A stretch of 64,000 nt of DNA, taken from positions 186,001 to 250,000 of the forward strand of contig CAWJLA010000005.1 in assembly GCA_963843605.1 (NCBI GenBank), written 5' to 3'. Origin of the DNA: FEN-1297 sp963843605. Lineage in GTDB: Bacteria; Bacteroidota; Ignavibacteria; Ignavibacteriales; Ignavibacteriaceae. Both the position numbers and the translations under genes were made by a program. Below, piece by piece: positions 35,371 through 43,936 of the stretch; within the stretch, counting starts at the first letter, position 1, and every line of letters begins with the position of its first letter. Below the pieces are notes generated by a model that searched no databases, was not told the DNA's origin, and saw nothing but the letters and a program-made list of their open reading frames with translations.

Positions 35371-35781
35371 ATGACAAATGGAAAAAAAGGAATGGGAAAA
35401 GGTTTAATATTTGGAATTTTTGCCGGTGCTACTATCGGATCAATCATTACGCTTCTATACGCTCCGAAATCAGGGAAAAAGTTTCGCAAGTATTTAAAGA
35501 CCAAATCCCAGGATTTTATAGAAGATGCCGACAAATATATTTCCAATGCCCAAAAGGACGCTTCACAATTAATCAAGGATGTTAAAAAAAAATCCAAATT
35601 ATTAGTTGATGACGCCGAGGAAAAGGTAGATGCGCTTTTTGACGAATCAGAGAAGATCCTGAGTGAAGCAAAAAGCAAAGTGGGAGATTACATACAAAAG
35701 AGCAAAGTTAAGCTTGAAAAAGAAAGTGGTCATTTGAAATCCGCCTTAAAGGCAGGTGTTGAGGATTATAAAAACGAATAG
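35371..35781 (+). CDS. YtxH domain-containing protein
   Basis: 136-aa general-stress-type protein. It has one N-terminal membrane segment (LIFGIFAGATIGSIITLLYA) ending in the YtxH hallmark APKSGKKFRK, followed by a long Lys/Glu-rich amphipathic helical region (about 40-130). Bacillus YtxH is a general stress protein. It is followed 15 bp later by a DUF948-like gene, its usual partner, so the two form an operon behind repeated element copy 5. Confidence 0.88.
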   Translation: MTNGKKGMGKGLIFGIFAGATIGSIITLLYAPKSGKKFRKYLKTKSQDFIEDADKYISNAQKDASQLIKDVKKKSKLLVDDAEEKVDALFDESEKILSEAKSKVGDYIQKSKVKLEKESGHLKSALKAGVEDYKNE

Positions 35782-35796
35782 GAAACTTGATAGAGT

Positions 35797-36177
35797 ATGA
35801 CTTTAATTGACGTTTTACTTATAGTATTAATCTTATCAGCTTCCTCTCTTTGCATTTCCTTAATCGTATACTTGAAAAAAATTTCCGGGCAGGTTGAGGC
35901 AGTTAGCAAAGATATTCACCGGCTTGTAGAAAATACTATCCCAATGTTGAGTAATCTGGAAGAGATTACTCAACGCGTGAACATAATAGTAACAGGAGTT
36001 GAAAAATACTGGGATGAAATCGACCATTCTATCCAAACTTTGCGCGCGAAGATATCAAATTCCGAATCATTGGAAAAATTCCGCGACGCGCAAACGCAGA
36101 TACTGGAACTTAATAAATATTTTAGAGCTATCGGCAAAGGCATGTCTGCTTTTTGGCGCAGATATAAGCAAAGGTAA
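35797..36177 (+). CDS. DUF948-like membrane-anchored coiled-coil protein
   Basis: 126 aa with an N-terminal membrane helix (VLLIVLILSASSLCISLIVY) and a cytoplasmic or periplasmic helical stalk (VEAVSKDIHRLVENTIPMLS, LEEITQRVNIIV) typical of DUF948 proteins encoded next to YtxH. No catalytic motif. Co-operonic with the YtxH gene; function unknown, probably envelope-stress related. Confidence 0.75.
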   Translation: MTLIDVLLIVLILSASSLCISLIVYLKKISGQVEAVSKDIHRLVENTIPMLSNLEEITQRVNIIVTGVEKYWDEIDHSIQTLRAKISNSESLEKFRDAQTQILELNKYFRAIGKGMSAFWRRYKQR

Positions 36178-36264
36178 TTTTTTAGTACTTTGATTTAGAT
36201 ATCTATTTGTGAAACCTGAATCCTAATTTGACAGCATCATCGTTTTATAAAAAACAGCTCTTCT

Positions 36265-36328
36265 CCAAAAGATGTAATCCCTTTTTCATCCCTTTGTACG
36301 ATTAAACAATACTAAAATACTTTATATC
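36265..36328 (+). promoter_or_regulatory. Repeated bipartite promoter-like element, copy 6
   Basis: CCAAAAGATGTAATCCC, CTTTTTCAT at 36281, CGATTAAAC at 36299 (one change in box B), TATATC at 36323. Box B is 93 nt before the CsbD-like ATG at 36392. An AAGGAG occurs near 36343 and a second AAAGGAG near 36379, the latter serving CsbD. Confidence 0.68.
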
Positions 36329-36391
36329 ATATTATCGTAATCAAGGAGCTTTTACATAATATGTCAATTTTAATTTTAAAGGAGCAATCAA

Positions 36392-36577
36392 ATGAATACA
36401 CTGTTAATCAAAGGAAACTGGAATGAAGCCGCGGGTAAACTCAAGAAACAATTTGCAAACCTGACTGATGATGATTTGCTTTACAAAAAAGGTAAGGAAG
36501 AAGAATTATTGGGAAGATTGCAGAATAAACTTGGAAAAACCAAGGAAGAAGTACGCAAAATAATTTCAAAATTGTGA
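36392..36577 (+). CDS. CsbD-like stress protein, 61 aa
   Basis: Small hydrophilic protein of the CsbD family: NTLLIKGNWNEAAGKLKKQF at the start, then LTDDDLLYKKGKEEELLGRL. Bacillus CsbD belongs to the sigma-B general stress regulon. Strong ribosome site AAAGGAGCAATCAA before the ATG. Preceded by repeated element copy 6, which makes it a useful anchor for calling that element stress-related. Confidence 0.88.
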   Translation: MNTLLIKGNWNEAAGKLKKQFANLTDDDLLYKKGKEEELLGRLQNKLGKTKEEVRKIISKL

Positions 36578-36643
36578 TGGTTAGTTAACCGTAAAATTTA
36601 ATACGGTCGTGTAAATATTTCTAAACATCTTACAAGGAGAGTT

Positions 36644-37072
36644 ATGAAAAACAAATATTTCCTATTTGCAGTTCTCTTGCTTATTGCAGGAGCACTATTA
36701 ACCGGTTGTGAAAAAACCAGCGAAAATGCAAAAGAAAAAGTCAGCCAAGCAAATCAAGATATGGCAGATGCGCAGGCTCAATATGAGAAGGAATGGCAGC
36801 AATTCAAAAGTGATACTGAATTAAAAATTAATGCCAACCAAAAAAACATTGATGATTTCAAAACAGCTATGAAAAAAACGAATAAAAAATTCAGAGCTAA
36901 ATATGAAAATCAAGTACTGACGTTAGAACAGAAAAATATCGAACTAAAGAAAAAATTAAATGATTATAAGTATGAAGGAAAAGATAATTGGGAACAGTTC
37001 AAACAAAAGTTTAATAATGATATTGATAGCGTTGGAAATGCGATCAAAGGTTTATTCGAGAAAAAAGATTAA
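36644..37072 (+). CDS. Coiled-coil lipoprotein, 142 aa
   Basis: Lipoprotein with signal segment FLFAVLLLIAGALLTGC (lipidated Cys at about 22) and a fully helical mature part: Gln/Lys/Glu-rich coiled coil (KEKVSQANQDMADAQAQYEK, QVLTLEQKNIELKKKLNDYK). The family is not named, but is similar in style to sll1862-like or YtxH-associated stress lipoproteins. AAGGAG precedes the ATG. Between CsbD and the baeRF gene; probably same transcript as CsbD. Confidence 0.78.
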   Translation: MKNKYFLFAVLLLIAGALLTGCEKTSENAKEKVSQANQDMADAQAQYEKEWQQFKSDTELKINANQKNIDDFKTAMKKTNKKFRAKYENQVLTLEQKNIELKKKLNDYKYEGKDNWEQFKQKFNNDIDSVGNAIKGLFEKKD

Positions 37073-37105
37073 CCGTTAATCGGCTCGTACCTAAAAAAGG
37101 AAAAT

Positions 37106-38263
37106 ATGATGGAAATACTTACTAGAGAATTGCTTAAAGAACTCCTATCTGTAAGCCGCGCCCCCTGTCTTTCGCTTTACATGCCTACTCATAGAAGTCA
37201 TCCTGAAAATCTTCAGGATCCTACCAGGTTTCAAAACCTCGTTAAACAAATGGAGAAAACGTTATTAGAACAATATTCAGCTATCGAAGTGAAGAAATTT
37301 ATTGAACCTTACATAACTCTTAGCAAAAACAGCGAATTATGGAATCATACATTAGATGGACTTGTTGTTCTAAGTACGATTGAACTTTTCAAAGTTATCA
37401 GTTTACCAGTATCTGTTGATGAATTGGTAGTCGTAGCCGATAGTTTTCATACAAAACCTCTTCGACAATATATGCAATCTGGAGACCGCTACCACGTTTT
37501 GAATTTAAGTCTTCGTGATATCCGGCTATTTGAAGGCAACCGCCGTTCACTTGCTGAAGTAAAACTACTTCCTGAAATTCCCAAAACCATAACCGAAGCG
37601 CTTGGAGTTGAATTAACCGAAAAGCATTCGACCGTTGCATCTTACGGCGGTGTAGGCGGAGAAAGTTCAGAAATGCATCATGGTCACGGCGGCAAAAAAG
37701 ATGAAGTAGGCAAAGATGCCGAGAAATTCTTTCGCCTCATTGCAAGCGCAATTTACGAAAACTATTCAAAACCTACCGGTTTTCCTCTTATACTGTCTGC
37801 TCTGCCGGAACACCATAATCTATTTCATAAAGTCAGCAAAAATCCGTTTTTGTTGCCCAATGACATTTCAGTTAATCCTGAATCAATTTCACTAGATAAA
37901 CTTACAAAAATGGCATGGGAAGTTATGGAACCGTACTATTTACTAAATCTTAAAAGTATGACTGATAAATTTGAGCAAGCAAAGGCAAATGCTTTAGGTA
38001 GTGACAATATTGAAGAAGTGGTCGAAGCAGCCGAAGCCGGAAGAGTAGAGACACTTCTTATAGAGGCAGACCGGATAATTGCAAAGAGACTCAGAAATAA
38101 AAGTACAGGTACTTTCAAACAAGCAGATTCAACACAACCAATATTAGACGACCTACTTGACGATATAGGTGAACTAGTAACCAGAATGGGTGGACAGGTT
38201 ATGATGATTCCTGCAGAAATGATGTCTGCTAAAACCGGTCTTGCAGCAGTATATCGTTATTAA
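37106..38263 (+). CDS. Bacterial archaeo-eukaryotic release factor (baeRF) family protein
   Basis: 385-aa protein of the baeRF group, bacterial relatives of eRF1/Pelota. It shows LLSVSRAPCLSLYMPTHRSH at the N-terminus, NHTLDGLVVLSTIELFKVI, VVVADSFHTKPLRQYMQSGD and LNLSLRDIRLFEGNRRSLAE, then a His-rich loop (MHHGHGGKKDE) where eRF1 would have GGQ, and a C-terminal alpha/beta domain ending GGQVMMIPAEMMSAKTGLAA. Proposed roles are ribosome rescue or hibernation; unproven. Located in the small stress-protein cluster, 34 bp after the lipoprotein. Confidence 0.82.
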   Translation: MMEILTRELLKELLSVSRAPCLSLYMPTHRSHPENLQDPTRFQNLVKQMEKTLLEQYSAIEVKKFIEPYITLSKNSELWNHTLDGLVVLSTIELFKVISLPVSVDELVVVADSFHTKPLRQYMQSGDRYHVLNLSLRDIRLFEGNRRSLAEVKLLPEIPKTITEALGVELTEKHSTVASYGGVGGESSEMHHGHGGKKDEVGKDAEKFFRLIASAIYENYSKPTGFPLILSALPEHHNLFHKVSKNPFLLPNDISVNPESISLDKLTKMAWEVMEPYYLLNLKSMTDKFEQAKANALGSDNIEEVVEAAEAGRVETLLIEADRIIAKRLRNKSTGTFKQADSTQPILDDLLDDIGELVTRMGGQVMMIPAEMMSAKTGLAAVYRY

Positions 38264-38416
38264 ATAAATATCATGTATTTGACATATAACTTGGAACGCG
38301 AAAAGCGCAAGTATGAAAGCCTGAGAGCATTGTTCCAGCTACTTTCTTACAGGGTGTGTTTTCCCCGATAACACCATTATCCCCGAATCCTTTCATTTAT
38401 AAAGGCACCATCACAT

Positions 38417-38480
38417 CCAAATTATGTAGTCTCTTTTTCATTCCTTTGCTCGATTGAATTAAGGCCGTACTCTTTATACT
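38417..38480 (+). promoter_or_regulatory. Repeated bipartite promoter-like element, copy 7
   Basis: CCAAATTATGTAGTCT, CTTTTTCAT at 38433, CGATTGAAT at 38451, TATACT at 38475. Box B is only 57 nt before the Met-rich protein ATG at 38508, so a start a few bases after TATACT would leave a leader of about 20-30 nt containing AAGGAG. This is the tightest geometry among the ten copies. Confidence 0.7.
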
Positions 38481-38507
38481 TTCACAAAAATATAAGGAGT
38501 TTAAACC

Positions 38508-38954
38508 ATGTTAATTCAATTTAAAAATAAAACAATTATCACTGTCCTATTTTTCTTTGCAATAACATTCTCATTATACGCCCAGAGCGGCCAGGGGGAT
38601 ATGATGAATATGCAGGCAATGAAGGGCGGGCATATGATGAATATGCAGCAAATGAGGACCAACATGAACCAAATGAATGCCCAAATGAATTCAATGATGC
38701 AGCAAATGAACCAGGAAAAAGGACAAATGCAGCATTCAAAGGAAATGAGGTCTTATATGAATAATATGACTGATATGGGCAAGTATATGAATTCTATGCT
38801 GGAACAAATGGACAAAATGACAGATAATAAATCAATGATGCAAGATAAAAAAATTCACGAACATTTTAATTCGATGATGAAAAATATGAATTCAGTGATG
38901 AATAATTATAAAGACATGATGAATCAAATTCAAAATAAAGATAAGGGCAAGTGA
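38508..38954 (+). CDS. Secreted methionine-rich protein, 148 aa
   Basis: Signal peptide (residues about 1-25, ending TFSLYAQS) then a mature part in which Met is extremely frequent (MMNMQAMKGGHMMNMQQMRT, then MNQMNAQMNSMMQQM), with Gln, Asn and Lys. Met-rich periplasmic proteins can bind Cu(I)/Ag(I) or scavenge oxidants. A CopB-type ATPase lies 3 kb downstream, favouring metal binding. A second Met-rich exported protein is at 59259. Annotation as a gene is firm (signal peptide, AAGGAG); function is inference. Confidence 0.75.
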   Translation: MLIQFKNKTIITVLFFFAITFSLYAQSGQGDMMNMQAMKGGHMMNMQQMRTNMNQMNAQMNSMMQQMNQEKGQMQHSKEMRSYMNNMTDMGKYMNSMLEQMDKMTDNKSMMQDKKIHEHFNSMMKNMNSVMNNYKDMMNQIQNKDKGK

Positions 38955-39129
38955 TTTTTATTTGAATTGCAAAATGCAGCATACAAACTCAGTCTGCAGT
39001 TTGCACATTATAATATTGCCGTTTAAGTTTTTCACCTCGATCTAAACTTGATCTTAAACTTGAACTTATTATTCCGCTTTGCCGCGCCATGATTATATTT
39101 AATTGGAAATTTATTATAAGGAGGAAATT

Positions 39130-39354
39130 ATGTATCACAATATGTTTTGGGGGGGAATGTGGTTCAACTGGTTATTCTGGATAATTATCATTGCATTAAT
39201 TGCCTGGCTTGTCTTGAGTAAAGTCAATCGCTCTCAAAAAATATCCGGTTCCGGCTCTTCGAAAGAAAGTCCGCTCGATATTCTAAAGAATAAGTATGCT
39301 AAAGGAGAAATAAACAAAGAAGAATATAATGAAAAGAAAAAAAATTTATCATAA
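39130..39354 (+). CDS. Small membrane protein with SHOCT domain
   Basis: 74 aa: one membrane helix (FNWLFWIIIIALIAWLVL) after an aromatic start (MYHNMFWGGMW), then a C-terminal SHOCT motif (SPLDILKNKYAKGEINKEEY). The ATG at 39130 has an excellent AAGGAGGAAATT upstream; the longer start at 39103 would contain this ribosome site. SHOCT is a short oligomerisation domain. Paralogue of the protein at 40158. Confidence 0.85.
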   Translation: MYHNMFWGGMWFNWLFWIIIIALIAWLVLSKVNRSQKISGSGSSKESPLDILKNKYAKGEINKEEYNEKKKNLS

Positions 39355-39389
39355 TTATTTAGTTCAATTAATTTGATTGGAGGATAATC

Positions 39390-39773
39390 ATGTCTTACTA
39401 TTTTTCAAAAAAAACAGCTTTGGGATTTGCAGAAGCAATTGAAAAAGTAACCGAAGCTTTAAAGAATGAGGGATTCGGTATCCTAACTGAAATTGATGTA
39501 AAGGAGACATTAAAAAAGAAATTGGATATAGATTTTCGCCCTTACAAAATTCTTGGTGCCTGCAATCCGTCCTTTGCTTATAAAGCGCTTCAAGCAGAAG
39601 ATAATGTCGGTATTATGCTGCCGTGCAATATTATCGTCCAGGAAAAAGAAAATGGTGTTGAAATCGCTGCGATAGATCCTGTTGTGTCAATGCAGGCTAT
39701 TGCTAATCCGCATCTGAACGATATCGCCGGTGAAATACGCAAAAAGCTGCATCGAGTTATTGATAGTCTATAA
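39390..39773 (+). CDS. DUF302 domain-containing protein
   Basis: 127-aa single-domain DUF302 protein: KTALGFAEAIEKVTEALKNE, FGILTEIDVKETLKKK, YKILGACNPSFAYKALQAED and GIMLPCNIIVQEKENG. No export signal. Fold is known (alpha/beta, dimeric) but function is not; members often sit near heavy-metal or oxidative-stress genes, as here with SHOCT proteins and a copper ATPase. TTGGAGGA precedes the ATG. Confidence 0.88.
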   Translation: MSYYFSKKTALGFAEAIEKVTEALKNEGFGILTEIDVKETLKKKLDIDFRPYKILGACNPSFAYKALQAEDNVGIMLPCNIIVQEKENGVEIAAIDPVVSMQAIANPHLNDIAGEIRKKLHRVIDSL

Positions 39774-39824
39774 ATGACAATTTAGCTGTTGTGCTAAAAA
39801 GTTCATAAAGTAAAAAAATTATAA

Positions 39825-40130
39825 ATCGGATTTGGTGTTAAACAAGCTTTACCGCCTGTTGTTGTATTCTATGGAGATATACATTACAACCCAAAAGATA
39901 AGATGGCTGAATATGAGGCTTCATTTGTATTCCGTGCATCAAAACTTTTTTATCCTATAATTGAAGGAGGCGGCGAAATTACTTCGAACGACACTTCTTT
40001 TTATTTACGGCCGGGAATAAAGTTTAGGATACAAGAAAACCAAACAATCGGATTAGGATTTAAAGGAACAATTACAACAGAAAGAGAATATGATATTCTT
40101 TATGTTTTACAATATGGGATTGAGTTCTAA
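39825..40130 (+). pseudogene. C-terminal remnant of an outer-membrane transporter-like beta-barrel
   Basis: The open stretch begins right after a TAA (39822-39824), with no proper start: IGFGVKQALPPVVVFYGDIH, then YNPKDKMAEYEASFVFRAS, YLRPGIKFRIQENQTIGLG and a terminal Phe (VLQYGIEF), the beta-barrel end. This resembles the last strands of a transporter/Phenol_MetA_deg-type outer membrane protein. The first half is absent. ATG at 39903 gives a 75-aa ORF that starts mid-barrel and is unlikely to be functional. Confidence 0.55.
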
Positions 40131-40157
40131 ACGGTAATAGACAAGGAGGTAAAAATT

Positions 40158-40376
40158 ATGATGGGCGGAGGAATAATAGGAATCATATTAATCGCAATTG
40201 TTATTTGGCTGTTTTTCCGATACAGCAGTAAAGGCGGAATTAATAATCGATTTAGCAATAACGGAAATGACAGACAAACACACGATGAAGACGCAATGGA
40301 AATATTAAAGAAGCGTTATGCAAAAGGTGAAATAAATACAGAAGAATTTGAACGGATGAAAAAAGGACTTTCATAG
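40158..40376 (+). CDS. Small membrane protein with SHOCT domain
   Basis: 72 aa: MMGGGIIGIILIAIVIWLFF helix, polar Gly/Asn/Arg linker, C-terminal SHOCT motif (AMEILKKRYAKGEINTEEFE). AAGGAGG precedes the ATG. Same build as the 39130 protein, with the KxRYAKGEI core shared. Probably an oligomerising membrane adaptor. Confidence 0.83.
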   Translation: MMGGGIIGIILIAIVIWLFFRYSSKGGINNRFSNNGNDRQTHDEDAMEILKKRYAKGEINTEEFERMKKGLS

Positions 40377-40559
40377 TGTAGCAATTGTAATTAAAAATTG
40401 AAAAACAAAAATCACTGCAGTTAAAGATCGAGTATAGTATTCAGTATGAATAGTGCCGTAAAAAGTATATCAAGGAATTGGATGGGAACGACTTTATTAC
40501 CGGAACTATAGTTGACCTAGGTTTATACAGCCGGTCCAAAAAATTAAGAAGAGAGTATA

Positions 40560-41258
40560 ATGGATTTTTCATTTTTAGAGTTTTTAACATCCACTTCTTT
40601 TGTTATTACTTGGTATTTTATTGGAATTTGCGGGGCATTGGTGGTGGCTTATGATGTGCTCAAAATAAATACTGAAGTTAATAAAGCATTTAAAGCCGGC
40701 TGGATAATTATTGTTATCTTTTTTTCCATTTTGGGACTGCTTCTGTATAAAGTAACGTGTCGTCCTCCAAATATTGGGAATTACAAAAATGATGAGAAAA
40801 AAAAGGTTCATCATAATTATGTTAATAAAAAATGGAAAAAAGTTTTTGGCTCTGTTATGCATTGTGTCGGTGGCGATGGTCTTGGAATAATGACCGCGAT
40901 GGTAATATCAAGGATTATCGGTCTTGAGTTCTGGAAAGAATTCTGTTTTGAATATGCTGTAGGTTTTGCCTTTGGGTGGTTTATCTTCCAAAATATTGCT
41001 ATGAGAGATATGGGCAATTCGCCTTTACTGTCTTTATGGAAAGGAGGAAGGGCGGAATTTTTTTCAATGATGACGGTTATGATTGGTATGGGACTGGTGA
41101 TGAAATTTGTTACTCCGAATGTCGTTGGTCATATCCCCCTCCCCTATGAAGCTTCATTTTGGGGCTTCGGTTCATTGGGATTAATCATTGGAACAATATT
41201 TACATATCCGATGAATTGGTGGTTAGTTTCCATTAAATGGAAACATGGAATGTCTTAG
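40560..41258 (+). CDS. DUF4396 domain-containing membrane protein
   Basis: 232-aa polytopic protein. The N-terminal third has helices (SFVITWYFIGICGALVVAYD, IIIVIFFSILGLLLYKV). The C-terminal part is DUF4396, with HCVGGDGLGIMTAMVI, EYAVGFAFGWFIFQNIAMRD and YPMNWWLVSIKWKHGM. DUF4396 is frequently found with copper/heavy-metal efflux genes. It directly precedes the CopB-type ATPase (118 bp gap) and may act with it, for example as a metal-linked membrane partner; biochemical role unknown. Confidence 0.85.
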   Translation: MDFSFLEFLTSTSFVITWYFIGICGALVVAYDVLKINTEVNKAFKAGWIIIVIFFSILGLLLYKVTCRPPNIGNYKNDEKKKVHHNYVNKKWKKVFGSVMHCVGGDGLGIMTAMVISRIIGLEFWKEFCFEYAVGFAFGWFIFQNIAMRDMGNSPLLSLWKGGRAEFFSMMTVMIGMGLVMKFVTPNVVGHIPLPYEASFWGFGSLGLIIGTIFTYPMNWWLVSIKWKHGMS

Positions 41259-41313
41259 CAAATATTGAAGGAGTATGAATATACACTATGCAGCCGTTTT
41301 TTACTTGCATTGG

Positions 41314-41338
41314 ATTCCACTGAGCATTTTAGTGGAAT
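41314..41338 (+). promoter_or_regulatory. Inverted repeat upstream of copper ATPase
   Basis: Perfect 8-bp arms ATTCCACT (41314-41321) and AGTGGAAT (41331-41338) with a 9-nt centre, 38 bp before the copB-like ATG. It could be an operator for a metal-sensing regulator or a weak hairpin after DUF4396. No T-run follows immediately. Confidence 0.35.
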
Positions 41339-41376
41339 GATTGCATATTATTAAAAAAATTAAATAGGAATCCCTT

Positions 41377-43491
41377 ATGGAAAACGAACATCAAGATCAT
41401 ATTCAAAGTTCACACAATATGGATCATGATAAACATTCGGCGCATGATCATTCAAAACATAATGGGAAAAGTTCAGATGAAAAGATGAATCATAAAAAAG
41501 ATGAGCATAGCGGGCATAACCATTCTGAACATCATGGTCATATGATTGAAGATTTTAGGAAGAGGTTCTGGATTTCACTCGTGATAACAATTCCAATCCT
41601 TCTTCTCTCTCCCCTGGTCCAGCAATTTCTCGGACTTAAAGAAACTTTGCGCTTCAATGGCGATATCTATGTTTTGTTTGCGCTTTCAACTTTCACATTT
41701 TTCTACGGCGGCTGGCCTTTTTTAAAAGGACTAATTGATGAATTGAAAAAAAAGCAGCCCGGAATGATGACGTTAATTGCTCTTGCAATATCGATTGCAT
41801 ATATCTATAGCGGCGCCGTTGTGTTCGGAGTTAAAGGAGAAGTCTTTTTCTGGGAACTTGCAACTTTGATTGATATTATGCTTCTCGGTCATTGGATAGA
41901 AATGAAATCAGTAATGGGCGCTTCAAAAGCTCTTGAAGAACTTGCCAAACTTATGCCGGATGAAGCTCATAAAATTGATGACGACGGGAATGTTACTGAA
42001 GTTCCCGTTTCCGAGCTTAAGCACGAAGCTAAATTATTAATAAAACCGGGAGAAAAAATTCCTGCCGACGGAAAAATCTTTGAAGGTAAAAGTTCGGTCA
42101 ATGAAGCAATGATTACCGGCGAATCGAAACCTGTTTCAAAAGGCGAAGGTGATAATGTAGTCGGCGGATCAATAAACGGCGAGGGCTCAATAAAAATTGA
42201 AGTTGAGAAAATAGGTGATGAAACTTTTCTTTCACAGGTTGTGAAGATGGTTAAAGAAGCACAGGAAAGTAAATCCAAAACTCAAAACTTTGCCGACAAA
42301 GCCGCATTCTGGTTAACTATTGTTGCGATTACTTCCGGCGCATTAACAATGTTTGTATGGCTTGTGTTTACCGGACAAAGTTTCAACTTTGCATTATCCA
42401 GAACCGTAACTGTAATGGTAATTACATGTCCGCACGCTCTCGGTCTGGCAATTCCTCTTGTTGTCGCGGTTTCAACTGCACTTTCTGCAAAGAGCGGTTT
42501 ACTAATTAGAAATAGAAATGCATTTGAAGAGGCAAGAAAAATTCAGGCAATTATTTTTGATAAAACCGGGACATTAACAAAAGGTGAATTCGGAGTGACG
42601 GAAACGATTTCTTTTGATGATAACTACGATGAAAAGGAAATATTAAAATACGCAGCGGCTGTTGAATCCGAATCAGAACATCCGATTGCAAAAGGAATAG
42701 TAAATTCTCTTCCTAAAGCGACAAGCGATGATAAATATCAGTTGAAAGATTTCAAGTCAATTCCCGGCAAAGGCGCTGAAGGGAAAGCAAACAATAAAGA
42801 TGTTAAAGTTGTCAGCCCGGGTTATCTCGAAGAAAATAAAATTGAATTACAAGGAAAAGATAAGATTGAAAAATTATCCGCACAGGGTAAAACTGTTGTT
42901 TTTGTTCTTGTTGATAATAAACTAACCGGCGCTATAGCATTAGGTGATATTATCCGCGATGAATCCAAAGACGCAATAAAACAGCTTAAAGAGTTAGGGA
43001 TAAAAACGATGATGCTTACCGGTGATAACAAACAAGTTGCAAAATGGGTTGCCGATGAGCTGGGACTTGATGATTATTTTGCCGAAGTGCTGCCCGGTAA
43101 AAAAGCTGAGAAAGTAAAAGAAGTGCAGAGCCGCGGAATGATTGTGGCGATGACCGGCGACGGTGTGAACGATGCCCCTGCACTGGCACAGGCTGATATC
43201 GGGATCGCTATAGGTACAGGAACGGATGTAGCGGTTGAAACTGCCGATATAATTCTTGTAAGAAGTAATCCGAAAGATGTTGTGACATTAATAATATTTT
43301 CAAAAGCAACTTATAGCAAAATGGTTCAGAATCTAATCTGGGCTACCGGATATAATGTAATAGCAATTCCTCTTGCTGCAGGAGTTTTGTTTTCGGCAGG
43401 AATTGTTTTAAGTCCTGCGCTTGGTGCGGTGTTGATGTCGATAAGTACGGTGATTGTAGCCGTCAACGCCCGGCTACTGAAAATAAAATGA
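41377..43491 (+). CDS. copB: CopB-type copper/silver-exporting P1B ATPase
   Basis: 704-aa heavy-metal P-type ATPase. A His-rich cytoplasmic N-terminus (about 60 residues with repeated HxH and DHxxH, e.g. DHDKHSAHDHSKHNG) replaces a CxxC domain. Eight helices; the metal site in helix 6 is CPH (VITCPHALGLAIP), the mark of P1B-3/CopB enzymes. Also present: TGESKPVSKGEGD, phosphorylation loop DKTGTLTKGEF, SEHPIAKGI, MLTGDNKQVA and MTGDGVNDAPALAQADIGIA. Exports Cu or Ag from the cytoplasm. Low G+C (22 of 60 at 42541-42600), unlike the following P-type ATPase. Confidence 0.93.
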   Translation: MENEHQDHIQSSHNMDHDKHSAHDHSKHNGKSSDEKMNHKKDEHSGHNHSEHHGHMIEDFRKRFWISLVITIPILLLSPLVQQFLGLKETLRFNGDIYVLFALSTFTFFYGGWPFLKGLIDELKKKQPGMMTLIALAISIAYIYSGAVVFGVKGEVFFWELATLIDIMLLGHWIEMKSVMGASKALEELAKLMPDEAHKIDDDGNVTEVPVSELKHEAKLLIKPGEKIPADGKIFEGKSSVNEAMITGESKPVSKGEGDNVVGGSINGEGSIKIEVEKIGDETFLSQVVKMVKEAQESKSKTQNFADKAAFWLTIVAITSGALTMFVWLVFTGQSFNFALSRTVTVMVITCPHALGLAIPLVVAVSTALSAKSGLLIRNRNAFEEARKIQAIIFDKTGTLTKGEFGVTETISFDDNYDEKEILKYAAAVESESEHPIAKGIVNSLPKATSDDKYQLKDFKSIPGKGAEGKANNKDVKVVSPGYLEENKIELQGKDKIEKLSAQGKTVVFVLVDNKLTGAIALGDIIRDESKDAIKQLKELGIKTMMLTGDNKQVAKWVADELGLDDYFAEVLPGKKAEKVKEVQSRGMIVAMTGDGVNDAPALAQADIGIAIGTGTDVAVETADIILVRSNPKDVVTLIIFSKATYSKMVQNLIWATGYNVIAIPLAAGVLFSAGIVLSPALGAVLMSISTVIVAVNARLLKIK

Positions 43492-43554
43492 TGACAAGAT
43501 AGTAAAAACAATCTGGATTAACAGATTAAATAAATAACAATACAAGTAAAAAAT

Positions 43555-43920
43555 ATGTTAAAAATAATGAATGATTTACCGGACAATGTTCTGGGCATTT
43601 CCGCAGAAGGAAAAATAACCGGAACAGATTATGAAAATGTTTTAATTCCTGCAGTAGAGGAAAAATTGAAAGCAAACAAAAAAATCCGGATGCTGTACAA
43701 TCTTGGAAGCAGCTTCACCGGATTTGATCTAAATGCTATGATGGATGATGCAAAGTTGGGGATGGAACATTTATCTTCATGGGAAAAAATTGCATTTGTA
43801 TCTGATCATGAACTGATAAATACTTTTACAAAATTCTTTGGTTATATGCTTTCCTGTGAAGTTCGCATATTTAAAAATTCTGATCTGGATGTAGCAAAAA
43901 AATGGATCAAGGAAAATTGA
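43555..43920 (+). CDS. SpoIIAA-like (STAS/DUF3478) protein
   Basis: 121-aa soluble protein: MLKIMNDLPDNVLGISAEGK, ITGTDYENVLIPAVEEKL, FDLNAMMDDAKLGMEHLS, WEKIAFVSDHELINTFTKFF and a C-terminal helix with Trp. This is the SpoIIAA-like family of lone STAS-fold proteins, which lack a clear partner kinase. It ends 16 bp before the proton ATPase gene and probably shares its transcript. Role unclear; possible stress regulator or lipid/nucleotide binder. Confidence 0.82.
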   Translation: MLKIMNDLPDNVLGISAEGKITGTDYENVLIPAVEEKLKANKKIRMLYNLGSSFTGFDLNAMMDDAKLGMEHLSSWEKIAFVSDHELINTFTKFFGYMLSCEVRIFKNSDLDVAKKWIKEN

Positions 43921-43936
43921 AAGGAGAATACCAGAT

